Positions 12,364 through 24,060 of a stretch of DNA of 64,000 bases are shown here, in pieces; within the stretch, counting starts at the first letter, position 1, and each line of letters begins with the position of its first letter. Both the position numbers and the translations under genes were made by a program. The stretch is taken from assembly GCF_036324505.1 (NCBI RefSeq), contig NC_086357.1, forward strand, positions 22,962,793-23,026,792. Reading direction: 5' to 3'. The notes beneath the pieces are model-generated. The model saw only the letters and a list, made by a program, of their open reading frames with translations. It was not told the origin of the DNA and did no database searches. The stretch comes from Eleginops maclovinus. Taxonomy: Eukaryota; Chordata; Actinopteri; Perciformes; Eleginopidae.

Positions 12364-15300
12364 CTGCAGTATTCGGTTCCATTTCTGAAGGTCAGACATG
12401 TAGCGTTGTTCACACAAGGTTCCTTATCGTTCAAACACTGCAGCGCTGTAAGAAGACAAGAGACGAGTTAGAGAGTGGACAATCAGAGAGGCATTTATCA
12501 GCTTAACAATTAAAACATTGGAAAATACTTTAGTGTGACAATTTGACTGCAGGTAAATAAAGAGACATGGTGACGTCATGTCACGTTCATAGAAATATCT
12601 GCCTTCACATATGTCGTGACTATATTGCCACCATTAAACAGAAGAAGTTGGAGTAGTACTAGAAAATTCTGCTTGCTGCAGTGATTTATACACTGTCAGC
12701 TGTCTGCTGTGCATGGCTTAACAGTTTGCAGGTTACTTTATGTCTTGATATTGGGTGTTAGGTTGTATAGACACAGAGAGATCATGATGAGGATGAACGC
12801 CTAAAAGCATCGGCCAAAAAATGACTGATGTTTAATCAAAAACTGCCTTTTTAAATAAAAAAAAACACACACTTCCAGTCCAACTGAGGGAAACCTCCTA
12901 CATAGTCTACAAGTTCTTTTCTCCATCACCTCATCCTCACAGAGATAAAGCAGAGGCCCCGCCACCTATCTGACCAACCAGCCTGAGATCAGCCTGTAGA
13001 CACAGAGCGGCCGGATGGGCAGTCAGACATGAGCAAGACGACAACAACAAAGCCAATCTATCTCCCCGCCAAAGAAACACTCACAGCCAGACACTCCCGC
13101 TATTGTGCGGCCTGCTGGAGACACATGGCTGGAGAAATCTTCACGCACACCATTCCAGACCCAACAATGAAGTGCCTGGTGTTCTTGGTCTCTATGTGGT
13201 ATGGTAGGCAGATAAAGGAGCGACTGTTAAGGGTGTGATTAATTAAGGAAAACCTCTATTAATAATTAGCAATGGTTTAAATGTTGCTATTTTAACATTT
13301 CCATCCATACATAGTCACACATATATATGAATGCCCACTCAGCAAAAAAGAGCCCTTTGTAGAAAATATATGAGGGCAGGTCAGCTGATTTCCAAGAAAC
13401 ACCAACAATGTCTTCACAAGACAGTCATTGCATTACAGGAAGTGTGCTCAGAAATTGTGTTATTTCCTGCGCCTAGATTAATCACAGAGTCTCTCAAGTT
13501 GAGGAGCCTCTGTGAAGACACTTTAACCATCATGAATCCTACTTGATGTGATTTTATGGAGCTTTTTCAGGGTGCAGTGTGTGTGAGGGAGAGCGAGGGA
13601 AGACTATTGGAGCCAGGCGGACAGACATAGCTCATTAGACATGGGGATACCATACATAAAGCACTGTGAAATTCATAATCCTACAAGCACGCACAACAAC
13701 GCATGCGTCTATGTGCACTGCACAGACATCCACTGTAATAAAGTACGAGTTGATATTAGGCTTCTGCTGCAGTGCAAGACACCACAGAAGTTACTGTGCT
13801 ATTTTGGGACTATTTCTGTAGCGAGCAGACACACGGTATGCACGCTCCCTAGTCAACATATGAAAATCATGTGCACATGACAACAAAATGCAGACAGCAG
13901 ACACTCCATATGTCGTTAGACCCATGACACAGAGACACTTTCACTTTTGTTTTTGATCATATCTTAGTCTAAATGTCATGCAAAACCGACTTTTGAAAAA
14001 AATCATAGAGGACAGAAAATGTGATTACGAAACATTTTGGCACTCTTGAGCATGACAGGATTTGATTAATCTAGAAGCAAGCCAAACATTTCAAAAACAG
14101 CTAAAGAAAAAGGAGTTATGCCGAGGGGAAGAGGAACGGCTGGATAGACTAATGCATGAGGCAGAGGGAGTGAAAAATGGAACCAAGAGCACACACCGGA
14201 ACAAGTTGCTCTCATTCCCCGACTGGTTTGACGAGCTTCCCATGCACGCTGTCATCATGCCAGACGCAATGATCTTACCAGATTTGGGACAGCCTGCCCG
14301 CTATTACGCCATTTTAAAAACACGCACACACACAAGCCAATTACCCCATGATTTAAAAAGGTCACAAATTCCCTGACTAGAAGTTCGAAAAAAAAGGTTA
14401 TGCAATCTCTCTAAAGTAAAACAAACAACATGTTCACACACACCCGACTGACTGGGATGCAGACACATATCCCCGACATTGTATCCTCTCTACATGTCTG
14501 TTCTCACACTTCATTATCAATGGACCACGGACAGGAACATTTCCCAGGAATGAGAGCCTTGATAAGACCCAATCGACAAAGTCAACAGTGAAACCAGGGG
14601 TTTCGTTAGACTTTCTCTTTGTCTGGCCTTTTGACGGACAGGGTCGTTAAATACCAATATATTTTAGAAAGAGATATGTAGTTGAGACAATACCGCCATA
14701 CCGATATTTAATATGTTTTGATGTTGGTTTGATGTAATGCAGTTTGCTCCTCTGTGCCAGCAACACACTCGGCTGCTCAACCCCGCCCCTTGCACGTGTA
14801 GTAGGCTACGTAGCCTTCTCCCACGCGCGCAACGACGCATCACAACAAACTTTCAAAAGAAAACATGGCGGACACGGTGCAGGTGGATAGCTGCAAACAG
14901 TTAGTGCCCAAGAATAAAAAGAATGGCTCTGTCATTTGAAGATATTTCGGCTTTCGTATTGCAGATGTCGAGCAACTTGACGTGTTTTGCAAATCATGTC
15001 GAAAACAGATCGCGTCTAAAAGGTGGAAGCACCTCAAATATCTTCCACCATCTAAAAGCAGAACCACCAACTGCTGTATGAAGGGAGTATTAAACTACGT
15101 GCTGCTGTGACCAAGCCACCTGTTTTCTATCTGTTATTTGAGCAGAAAAAGAAAACCTGGAAGGTTTTGACTTTGATAGTCTACATAAAACAAGTTTATG
15201 ATGATTACTTGTGGCAATGAGTTAAAACTAAACACTAAAAAACGGTTTGTTTAAAATCCCGATATATATCGTATATCGCCATTCAGACTAAAAAATACCG

Positions 15301-17709
15301 GGATATCAGATTTGGTCCATATCGTCCAGCCCTACGGCATACTAAATCGCATATCATGTTAACTGTTTGTTAATTTATGGATCCATAGGGGCGGCTTAGT
15401 AAGAGCACATGGTTACGTGACCAAGTGATTACTATGTCTTTCCTGTTGATGAGTCTACATTCCGCTTTTCCCTCACCACCACCGCATCTTCTAGCTTTGT
15501 GTCTGGGTAAAGGTAATGGGGAGGGGGGGAGGTTTAAGTGGAAACAAAAGCAGGAGATTACCAATGTCTGCAGTGTGTTGGGACAGGGAGCAGATCTGTG
15601 TGTGATCCCTGCTGATGGGAGCCGTTAAAATGCCATTATGAAACATCTAGCCCTTTTCTTAGACATAATGTAAACTCTATTTTTAAGTTTCTTTTCAGCG
15701 AATACTAAACCGTAAAGAGATCTGCTGTGAGTTTCAGTATGTAGATTTGTCAAAGAAAAGTGCTTCACTGTGTTTCCGCATGGAAAATCAGAGAGGTTGC
15801 ACACGCTTTAGCTATGTTTCCATCCACCTGGTGTTATGTAAATTAAAAAAGGCAAGCTGAACGAAAGCAGAAAGGTGAACGTGACCACAAAGCCCCATTT
15901 GATTCCAGGCGGGGGCCCTTGTTGTATGTCGGTCCCCTCTCTATCAGCATACTTGACAGTAGCACTAAAAGGATCATGGGGGATTTCTCAAATAAAAAAA
16001 AAGTGTTGCCTGCTTATTTAAGAAGCACAAACCAAATGCAACGATAAGCCGTGTAGCGCTTGAAAAACTTGAAACAAAAAGACAACAGTGGCTTGTTTTC
16101 CTTGGCACTCTATCTCAAAAAAGAGTGATGAGTTAATTAAGCAAAGGTTGATGATGATGTAAAACCTGGCTTCCTATCAGTAAAGCAATCTAACGTTTAC
16201 CTGGCATAAAGTAACCCAGCCCCAGGGATCAAAACAGGAAACACTTTGTAGTTTGAAGAGTAATGAGTCAAGGCAGAATCATCTTAATGCATGGTCAAAA
16301 TGTCTGTTTGTTAAGTACTGTAGTTTATGAGAAAGTACATGCAAACCTGATGATGTTTGGACTAAACAGCATTATCACGTGAGCCTATAAACATTAGTTG
16401 TTATTTATTTTAAGTAGCACTGTTTCCAAGTAGTGCTACAGGTGCTTGTTATTTAATCTAAAACCTTTAATTTTCCTTGATATACCTTTCTATTACTAGA
16501 AGCATATACTGAGATGTCGCTGTTGCAAGAGGAACCCTTAGTTATTGTGAACTGCGGTGAACAGCAGCAACCACAACTACTTTTGGAGTTGGTGACGTCA
16601 TTTCCAGGTAAAAATAAGTTACTATTCCTCTCTTTTTACAACGGGGTTTTTTTTCTGAGAAAAACTCAAAACCTTTAGCGTGACCCAATCGAAATTGAAA
16701 AAAAACACAGCGCTTAATAGCCGAGACAGAAAAAAAAGAAAGAGTCAGGTTGTTGTGGTCAGCTGGCATCACGCTGGTTCCTCCCTCAGCACTTGCCACT
16801 GCTTTGTCACCGACACCACTGCAGGTCCCTAAAGGGATCCAGCCATGTCATGAGAGGAGAATAAAAAAAGAGGTAGAGAAGAGGAGGGGTGAGGGAGGGA
16901 GATAGACGGGCTTTGGAGCTAATAGCTGAGGATTGAGATGTGGAAGTAATTACGAACCTACAGACAAAGACTACACACGAACGGGTGTCCCTGAGTCCTG
17001 GCACACATCCATACAGCGGAGGGCAGGAAGTTGTTCGCACTGAGTGAGGAAGTAACCCCATTTCCTGGAATTGCTGTACAAGCCTCTATATCCAGCAGGG
17101 CCAAATAGTCGTCATGGTAACTTGCAATAAAATACCCTGAGCTCAGCATGCGAGGAGGGAGATGAGGCTCAAACTAAACACTGTTACCCTGAGGGAAGCT
17201 TTGCAGGCCCACACAAACAGCCGACGCACCGAGCCGAGGCTTTAAGGGTTTAGTCTCCCAGGTCAGATTCAATTTAGAGGGTTGTGACATATTATATGAA
17301 ACAGAGACAGTGCCAACAGAAACAGCAGAAGGGTGTGATTAAAAAAGGGATGTCTCAAATTCATCTCCTGGATCTTTATCGGGGCGGATCGGGACCTTTT
17401 TAAACGCAACATAAGCTGCGTTTTTAAACCTGATCCATTTCCGATCCTTTGTTTAATGCAACCCGTTTCACTCTGGGAACACCGGCTGTCAAACACGCAT
17501 GATGGAAAAGCTATTTACACAGGCCTTCAGGAGTAAACCACAGACTAGCATAATAGAGGTTAATGAAAGTCAAATTAAGATGGAGGACAAAATTCTTCAC
17601 TGGGACGGCCCCAGTAATTACCCTCCCAACCTCCCAAGTGAGACGGTCGCCATGCTGTTGTAATCACTTGGAAAATTTGGGAGAGTCTCATCTGAAAATG
17701 CTGCTGCCT

Positions 17710-17786
<77 letters not shown>

Positions 17787-20700
17787 GGACAAAGAAAAAA
17801 AGAGACAGAGAGAAGTAGGGGAGCAGACCAGACAAGGCACTTGTAGGGACTTTCCCTCGCTCATTCATACCCTAACTTTGTTCAGTTGTTATGATAAAAA
17901 AACTAAATCATGAGGACTACTGCGCCAACATGTCCAGCTTGAAATGCTGTCACAAAGAAGTACGGCTTTGATATTATACCTGCCACTTGATACTGAAACA
18001 ACACACAGGTGGCTCATGCACCTCTAAATGACAAACACTTCTTGTAATGAGACCGTGTCTGCAGAATATTCTAATCACGGACCACAGCAGAGTAAACAGG
18101 TCAGTCTCAGTATTTATATGCTTTGATATTATGAATTCAGGACATCACGGTGCAAAGCCAAACTCCCTTTCATCCTTTTGAGTCAAAACAAACCTCTTTT
18201 CTTTCTCCTCTCCCTTACTTGTTCTTTCTTTAGATGCTGAGGTTAAATAAACAGCCTTTATCAGCACAAAGATTTAGTAACATTGCCAGACCATAGTCGA
18301 TGTTTTTTCCATGCACTGCTAGGTTTTTTATTGCTATACTCCATTTTAACCACAAGACCCCTTCTCCCATGCTAATTCATTCAGCAACACTGCTTGCCTC
18401 ACTGCAAAGGAAAAGTTATTTTCAAATGTATAATATCTTCCAAAATAAACCGGTCTAGATCAGGACTGTCAGACAACTTTCAGACAAAGGTTCTCCACGC
18501 CTCAGTTTAATTGCTTAGTTTCCCTCCATTCCTGGATGCCTATTGGATTGGGATTATGTTTTTAATCCTTTACTTTACTAAAGTAATCTCACATTATTGT
18601 TTGAAATAACTTTACATGACACCAAATACATACAAACGTTTTGTCCTAAGGTTTTTATTAGTCGTCGACTGTTAAAGAGGGGGAACAACACTATAAATCT
18701 CCATAATTACTGTGTGTCTAACCAAATCACCCACTGGCTATTTTGAGCTAATCTTCTTTTAAAATGTAATATAACGTTTTTTTACTTCAACTCACTCCAA
18801 CTTGAAAACCTCTCTCTAGACATTTCTTATATCCACATCCAAGTACTAAGATGATGCTGATTGTATGCCACAACCTTCCCCTGGTTGTAAAACAGGCCCA
18901 AACTAATAATGTGACCCATTACAAAGTAGTTTCCCTCCTCCTCCTACCTGGAGTGCTCTGCTCGGTTCACTCCTCCATGCGCCCTGCCTGCCTGTCTCCA
19001 GGATTACGGGGCTGTGTTGGCCGAGGAATGCAGGCCGCAGTAATTCCCTGTTAATTTGCTAACCTGTTCAACAGTGCAGACACAACGCTCTGTAATCCCC
19101 TCGACCTTCACAGCCACGACCACCACCTCCTAGCTGTGCATGTGGGGCATGCACCGAGCTTCATTCACATTTTGACTGGTATTTATTCCATGCATGTGGA
19201 TCAAAGAGCAAAGTGGTTGAGCATGCGCTGCGGCCGCGTTGGCATTGTAAAGGAACATGCTAACAGGCCCATTACTATCACTTCCACTCTGTGTCATCTG
19301 CATTTTAACCTACAGATCTTGATCAAAGCAGGTCTTTACATTTCCATCTATTCTAGGACACCATGGCTACAGAGGAACACGCACACGCATGTTTTTGTGC
19401 ATAGTGGTCAGTGGTGTAAAGTACATTTACTACAACATTGAGGGACTTGAGTATTTTCCTTTTCTAACTACTTTGAACTTTTACCCCACAACAATTCAGA
19501 GATAAATGGTGTACTTTTACGACACTACTTTTATTTAATACCGTTAGTTACTTTGCAAATATGGATTAATGATACAAAAGTATGATCAACACTTCATTCA
19601 AATTAGCTGCACCTTTACCAGCTTTGATAACACTGATAACAGATCATCTATTATTCGGAAATTGGCCATTCTGCATAATGAGTACTTTTACTTCTGGTTC
19701 TTCAAGTAGATTTTGATGCTCAAACTTCTCTTCTTTTACTTGAGTAACATATTGATTGCAGAATTGTAACAGAGTAATCCTACACTCTTGTACACATGCC
19801 TCTGGAGCTGAGTACTGACTCACACAGTTCCCCACATTATTTACTACTCGCTCATCCACTTCAACCAACAAGTACAGAACCGAAACATATATGGATGCCT
19901 GGCATTTTAACTACACTACTAATCAAAAGGGTGGGGCGGGCCTGAACTGAATACAACCTGAAACATGAGCCCGTAGAAGCAATGGTTAACAAAGTGACCT
20001 TACTGAGAATTCAGGAAGATCACCAGAAGAGATAAGGAAGGAACCACTGGGAACGTTTCGAGGGTGTTGCAGAGAAGATGTTTTTTAAGCCACATTAATA
20101 AAAAGAGCCATGTGGGAAGGGCTGGGGGTCATTAAATAATGCAGTGTTGTGGGCATCTCAATAAATAGCTTTGTCTTCAGAGCACATGGCGAAGCATGGT
20201 GCAGATAAATCACATTTCACACCAGGCTCCAGCTTGGGTCAGATGCAAGTAAACCATGGGCGGCACAATAGTTGGCCTTTGTCAGTTTGTATCCTCGATG
20301 CAACACACGCAAATAGATACACTCACGCATGTCAGCTGTGTGCGGTTAGCAATAGGCAAAAATATGCAACCATCCACATGCCCACACCATCAAAGTAACA
20401 CTATGTCGTGTGCCACAAAGACGGCTCCTACGCTTCCTCGAGAATCAGATTAGCTCCAGCATCACCAGAGGGGTTTCATTGTCCTTTACACGCCCTATCA
20501 TTAAAAAGTCAAAAAGCATTTCAACTACGTTTTTAAGAATGTTTTCTGTGCAATAAGTAAAGTAAACTACAGGAACTTATCTGCAAATGTCAGTGCGACC
20601 GGAATGAGTCACATATCAGAGTTTTGCAGTCTGAGTAACACAAAGCAAAAACTGAAAATACAAACACTGCCATTTACTTCTGCCAATAAAAGCTCCACTT

Positions 20701-21409
20701 CCACTGTGTCTCAGGATAGAATAACATGTTTCAGCTGCTGCCGTTTCGTGCAAAGTTGCGGTTATAATAAGCATTTCCACAGAACCACTTCACAGCATGG
20801 GATCATTGTTGTGGTCCTGCTCAGGAGTCAGGTCAAATGTTATTCCCCACAGAGCTGGGATGTAATGAATTGATTGGCTTAACAAGTGTCGTATCAGGAG
20901 GGAGAGGAGGCACAAAGCATATTTATAATGTGTAATGTTTAGCAGATTGAAGATCATGCACCATATTGGAGCTGTTATTGGAGGGTATGATGCTACGAAT
21001 GCTGCTCTACATTGCAAGTTTTCATCTGGCAAACATCTGACATGCTTTTATTGAGAAGAAGCTGCAGCTGTATTCATCCCAGCTGTTAGCAGAGGACTCC
21101 CTACTTCTTATAGTGTTTGATAAATACTGGTCTATGCAGTAAGATAAAGACAATTTTAATCTGTTGTGTTGGTGACTCATTTAGAAGACAAGTAACGGTA
21201 AACCCAACTGGTTAACTAAAATGCTGCAAGCTGCAGGCGGGCATTGCAGTATGGGTTAGCCTCAAACCCTTTCAGGTAAACACCATGTCATCCTGTCATA
21301 TGGAAAACCACCACCTTCCATCTCAAGGACGTTATAGCTCAGTGAGCAAACTATATGGATGTTAAGCTTTAGCGGGAAAATTATAGTTGAGGAAATCATG
21401 GTGAACAAA

Positions 21410-21474
<65 letters not shown>

Positions 21475-23882
21475 AGGCTGAACAGAGAGGGAGGGAGAGA
21501 GGTATGTCAAACACCAACAACATTCCACTGCCTCTCCTTGCACTGCCTGCAGCACGTCTACATTGTCTTTTCCCCTTTTGTGTGACTTCTCTGTTCACAA
21601 GTCACCTAGCGTCCATGAAAAAACACGTGAGAAAGAAGAGCAAGGCCGCATGCATGCTTCAGCTCTGAGATAAAGATAAAAAAAAAGAAAAACATTTAAG
21701 ATGAAATCAGTTTCATTGCCTGCAACCACATGGAAAGGCAACAAGAAGGGGCTTTTCCTATTGAGCATTTCCCAAAGCAGAACACACATAGGAAGGGAAA
21801 TAGCATTACTCTATCATTGGGAATTAAACTGGTCCCCAATAAATTGAGAAGTTAGTGCTGTCTTGTTCAGAATTTCTTTACATTTTCCTTGCACTTTTTT
21901 ATTTGCAGAACAGCTCGACTGTAATTGTGGGTTTAAGATAATGTACACTTTCAATATAATTAGAGTTAATCCTGATCTACAGCGAGTGTGGGCCTAAGTA
22001 TCTTAAATATGCTATTGGGCTCCAATTAGTGGACACTAATTAGGACTCACCAAAAAGACTGCACTAGAAAGGAAACCAGTAGCCCTGCATATGCTAAGTT
22101 AGTACTTAGTTAATGCTGCAGTAGAAAGTAAACCAGTTATCCCAGTATGTGCTGTGAGTGCGTAGACACTGCTAGCAATGCTATGACAAATGAACAGGAT
22201 TTTAAGGATTAGGAGTAATTACATCTCAAAGATTATCACAAATATTTCTTTACTTTCCCACACATTGCTTTCACATTGTAAAAGGAAGAGAACTGACCCA
22301 AAACGCTGCACTGCAGGGTGGTCCAAACACTTTTAACTGGCATAGTTTTAAACATAGTCTTGTAAAAGGAAAAACATTGGGGAATATTTGCCTTGTAAAA
22401 CCCACATTTTTGCCTCTCCTCTATCACTGTCAGATCTCTTAATTCAGCAGGGCAGTCTAAACATGGTAAAGTGTCCATTTTGAATTCTTTCTCTTGCTCT
22501 CGCTGTTCAACATCTGGGCAGCAGTGCAACTTTGAACACTTAGTAGTAATGGGTCATAGTGACGATATTAACCAGACCTTAACCTTTCAAATTAGACAAA
22601 GGGCGAAGTATGGAAAAGTTTAACTAATAATAGTTGTTTTTAAACTCTGTGAAAAAGCTCCAGGACACAATTTAATAGAAGTGATCATTTAGAATAAAGG
22701 GGAGTATAACAGTTAAGTGCCTTTATAGAAAGATGACCATCCATCCACCCACCCACCCACCCACCCATCCATCCACCCACCCATCCCATCCAGCTTTAAA
22801 CTCCACTCAGATTTCCCCTTAAACACCTTTCATTTCCTTATCTTTATTTGTAACTTGGTGTTGTTATATTTGTTTTAGAATAAAGGGGAGTATAACAGTT
22901 AAGTGCCTTTATAGAAACATGAGCAATGGTTCAAATGTGAGGTACTTTTACTCCACTACATTTATTGTATACCTTTAGTAGCAGATTTCGATTAATAATG
23001 TAAAAAATGTATGTTTTGGAGGAAATTCACATGTTACCCTGCAGTATACAAAGTGATATTAATTTGCTGCACCTTTACCAGCTTTAATGCATGAATGATT
23101 ATGATCAAAACATATGATAAATAGTATTCTGAATGGGCCAATCTGCATAATTAGTACTTTTACTTTTGGTGCTTTAAGTATATTTTGATGCTAATACTTT
23201 TGTACTTGATTTCAGGACTTTTACTTGTAACAGAGTATTCTTACAGTCTGGTACTTCTACTTTTACTCAAGTACAAGATATATATATATTTTTTTTGATG
23301 TATTTTCTCTCATCTATTCAAGATCATACATGAGCATCTCAAACTCTGCATACAAAAATGTCCACATCAGGGGCAGACAAACAAGCAACAGAAAATCAAA
23401 TAAAGTAAATTAATTAATAAAAAGTCATAATGTTTTAAGAGTACTAATATAAGGTTTTAGTCCTTGGTATATATTTGTTTAATTGGGTTTGCAGTCAGCC
23501 CATATCTTTTTATGGATATGAAATGTCCCTAAAAATAAAATTAACAGCAGAAAATAAACAAAATATGCATCCATACTATCAGCTTTGAAGTACATCAAAA
23601 TGTCTCTATCCTGGAATTGTACTTTTAGTTCCTTTTTTCTTTTTTTAAGAACTTAAATACACAATCTGAGTACTTCTCCCACCTCTGTAACGTCACAGTG
23701 TAGTGATGGTATGTCTGCGCCGTGTATCGCAGATGCAGAGGCAACAAAACGTGACCAGTTATGAGATATTAGACATTTTTCTACAGGTTTTACAAAATCA
23801 AAGACTTACCCAGAGAGAGGTGAATGAAACAGAAGACCACGACTAGGGATTTCACCGAGGAGACACCGGGAAGCTGCTCCAT
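12364..23882 (-). CDS. notch2: notch2, 5' portion (coding exons 1 and 2; partial gene)
   Basis: Encodes the start of a Notch receptor, a single-pass cell-surface protein activated by DSL ligands on neighbouring cells. Coding exon 1 is 23810-23882: it starts [19 protein letters not shown], a typical signal peptide of about 24 residues, and ends at donor gtaagt in phase 1. Coding exon 2 is 12364-12445 (82 bp), with acceptor ttacag and donor gtaaga. It continues in frame as [17 protein letters not shown] and ends ..NGTEYC, the first half of EGF repeat 1 with its cysteines. The ALQC..EPCVN..C...NGT.YC pattern right after the signal peptide fits vertebrate NOTCH2 better than my recall of the other Notch paralogues. 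Synteny with sec22b supports this, since the human genes lie in the same chromosome 1 pericentromeric neighbourhood. The intron between them is 11.4 kb. No exon 3 was found between 1 and 12363, so the rest lies beyond the left edge. Only about 52 of roughly 2,400 residues are present. Confidence 0.88.
14640..15345 (+). mobile_element. decayed hAT-like transposon with BED zinc-finger start
   Basis: Bounded on the right by ..ATATCGTCCAGCCCT (reverse complement AGGGCTGGACGATAT, a terminus common in fish hAT-like elements) and on the left by CAGGGTCGTTAAATACC. A GC-rich, CpG-containing leader (14780-14840) precedes the truncated gene at 14865. Most of the transposase is missing, so this is an internally deleted relic inside notch2 intron 1. 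Confidence 0.5.
14865..15066 (+). pseudogene. BED-type zinc finger of a hAT/ZBED transposase, broken
   Basis: ATG at 14865 opens [20 protein letters not shown].., then an in-frame TGA sits where the conserved Trp of 'VW..F' would be. The same frame continues [20 protein letters not shown], a BED-finger start with its CxxC pair. One further frame change later it reads [16 protein letters not shown] with the HxxxH-type end. The CxxC...GGxTSNxxxHL order is characteristic of BED zinc fingers in hAT transposases and domesticated ZBED genes. The stop plus the frameshift and the absence of the downstream catalytic region make it non-functional. Confidence 0.6.
17712..17785. repeat. (GT)n microsatellite
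   Basis: About 74 bp of uninterrupted GT in notch2 intron 1. Confidence 0.97.
19409..19800. mobile_element. non-autonomous DNA transposon (TACTTTTACTT family), copy B
   Basis: Starts CAGTGGTGTAAAGTACATTT and carries the same internal order as copy A: ACTTTTACCCCACAACA, a GTTACTTTGCAAATATGGATT block, TTTTACTTGAGTAACAT, then GTAACAGAGTAATCCTACACT. Diverged and non-coding. The right terminus is not sharply defined. Confidence 0.55.
21411..21473. repeat. (GT)n microsatellite
   Basis: About 63 bp of uninterrupted GT in notch2 intron 1. Confidence 0.97.
22688..22917 (+). repeat. perfect 44-bp direct repeat flanking a CCACCC tandem run
   Basis: The segment 22688-22731 (starting tttagaataaaggggagtat) recurs base for base at 22874-22917. 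The 142 bp between them include a CCACCC/CCATCC tandem run (about 22738-22793). The second copy abuts MITE copy C. Confidence 0.85.
22939..23687. mobile_element. TACTTTTACTT-family MITE, copy C, split by an insertion
   Basis: 22939-23280 has the family body (GAGGTACTTTTACTCCACTA..., ending TTTTACTCAAGTACAAGAT). The expected distal end (ATCTGAGTACTTCTCCCACC) appears only at about 23660-23687, after roughly 370 bp of unrelated A/T-rich sequence. In copy D the two parts are contiguous, so the simplest reading is a later insertion into this copy. It lies about 120 bp from the 3' side of notch2 exon 1. Confidence 0.5.
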
Positions 23883-24060
23883 ATTTTCTGTAAAATCCAC
23901 ATAAGGTCGCCAGCCCACAGTTGAGCTGTCTCCCGGGACGTTAGTTCTCAAAAACGCTCGTTAAAAAATGACTCACACGCAATTACGGGGGGAAAAACTG
24001 CCAGTAGCGCTAAATTAACACATGTCCGTATATTTTTTTATATGTGTTCAGCGAGTCGTC
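23883..24060 (-). promoter_or_regulatory. candidate notch2 5' UTR and core promoter
   Basis: Immediately upstream of the notch2 start codon on the minus strand. An A/T-rich TATA-like stretch (ACATATAAAAAAATATACGG on the minus strand) lies at about 24028-24047, roughly 150 bp before the ATG, which would leave a 5' UTR of about 120 bp. The block has more CpG than the surrounding intron. The transcription start is inferred from position and motif only. Confidence 0.25.

Larger units (their letters stand above)
12446..23809. other. notch2 intron 1
   Basis: An 11.4-kb intron bounded by donor gtaagt (23809 side) and acceptor ttacag (12446 side). It contains a decayed BED-finger hAT element (about 14640-15345), GT microsatellites (17712-17785 and 21411-21473), two TACTTTTACTT-type MITEs (19409-19800 and 22939-23687, the second apparently split by an insertion), a CCACCC tandem run and a 44-bp direct repeat. 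No independent gene is supported. Confidence 0.6.

Noticed and set aside
14062..14376. 104-codon plus-strand ORF ([10 protein letters not shown]..)
   Set aside because: No family resemblance, no exon borders, and it lies within notch2 intron 1.
22738..22793. Possible CRISPR-like or telomere-like array (CCACCC/CCATCC)
   Set aside because: It is an imperfect short tandem repeat without spacers in a vertebrate intron; not CRISPR and not the TTAGGG telomeric unit.
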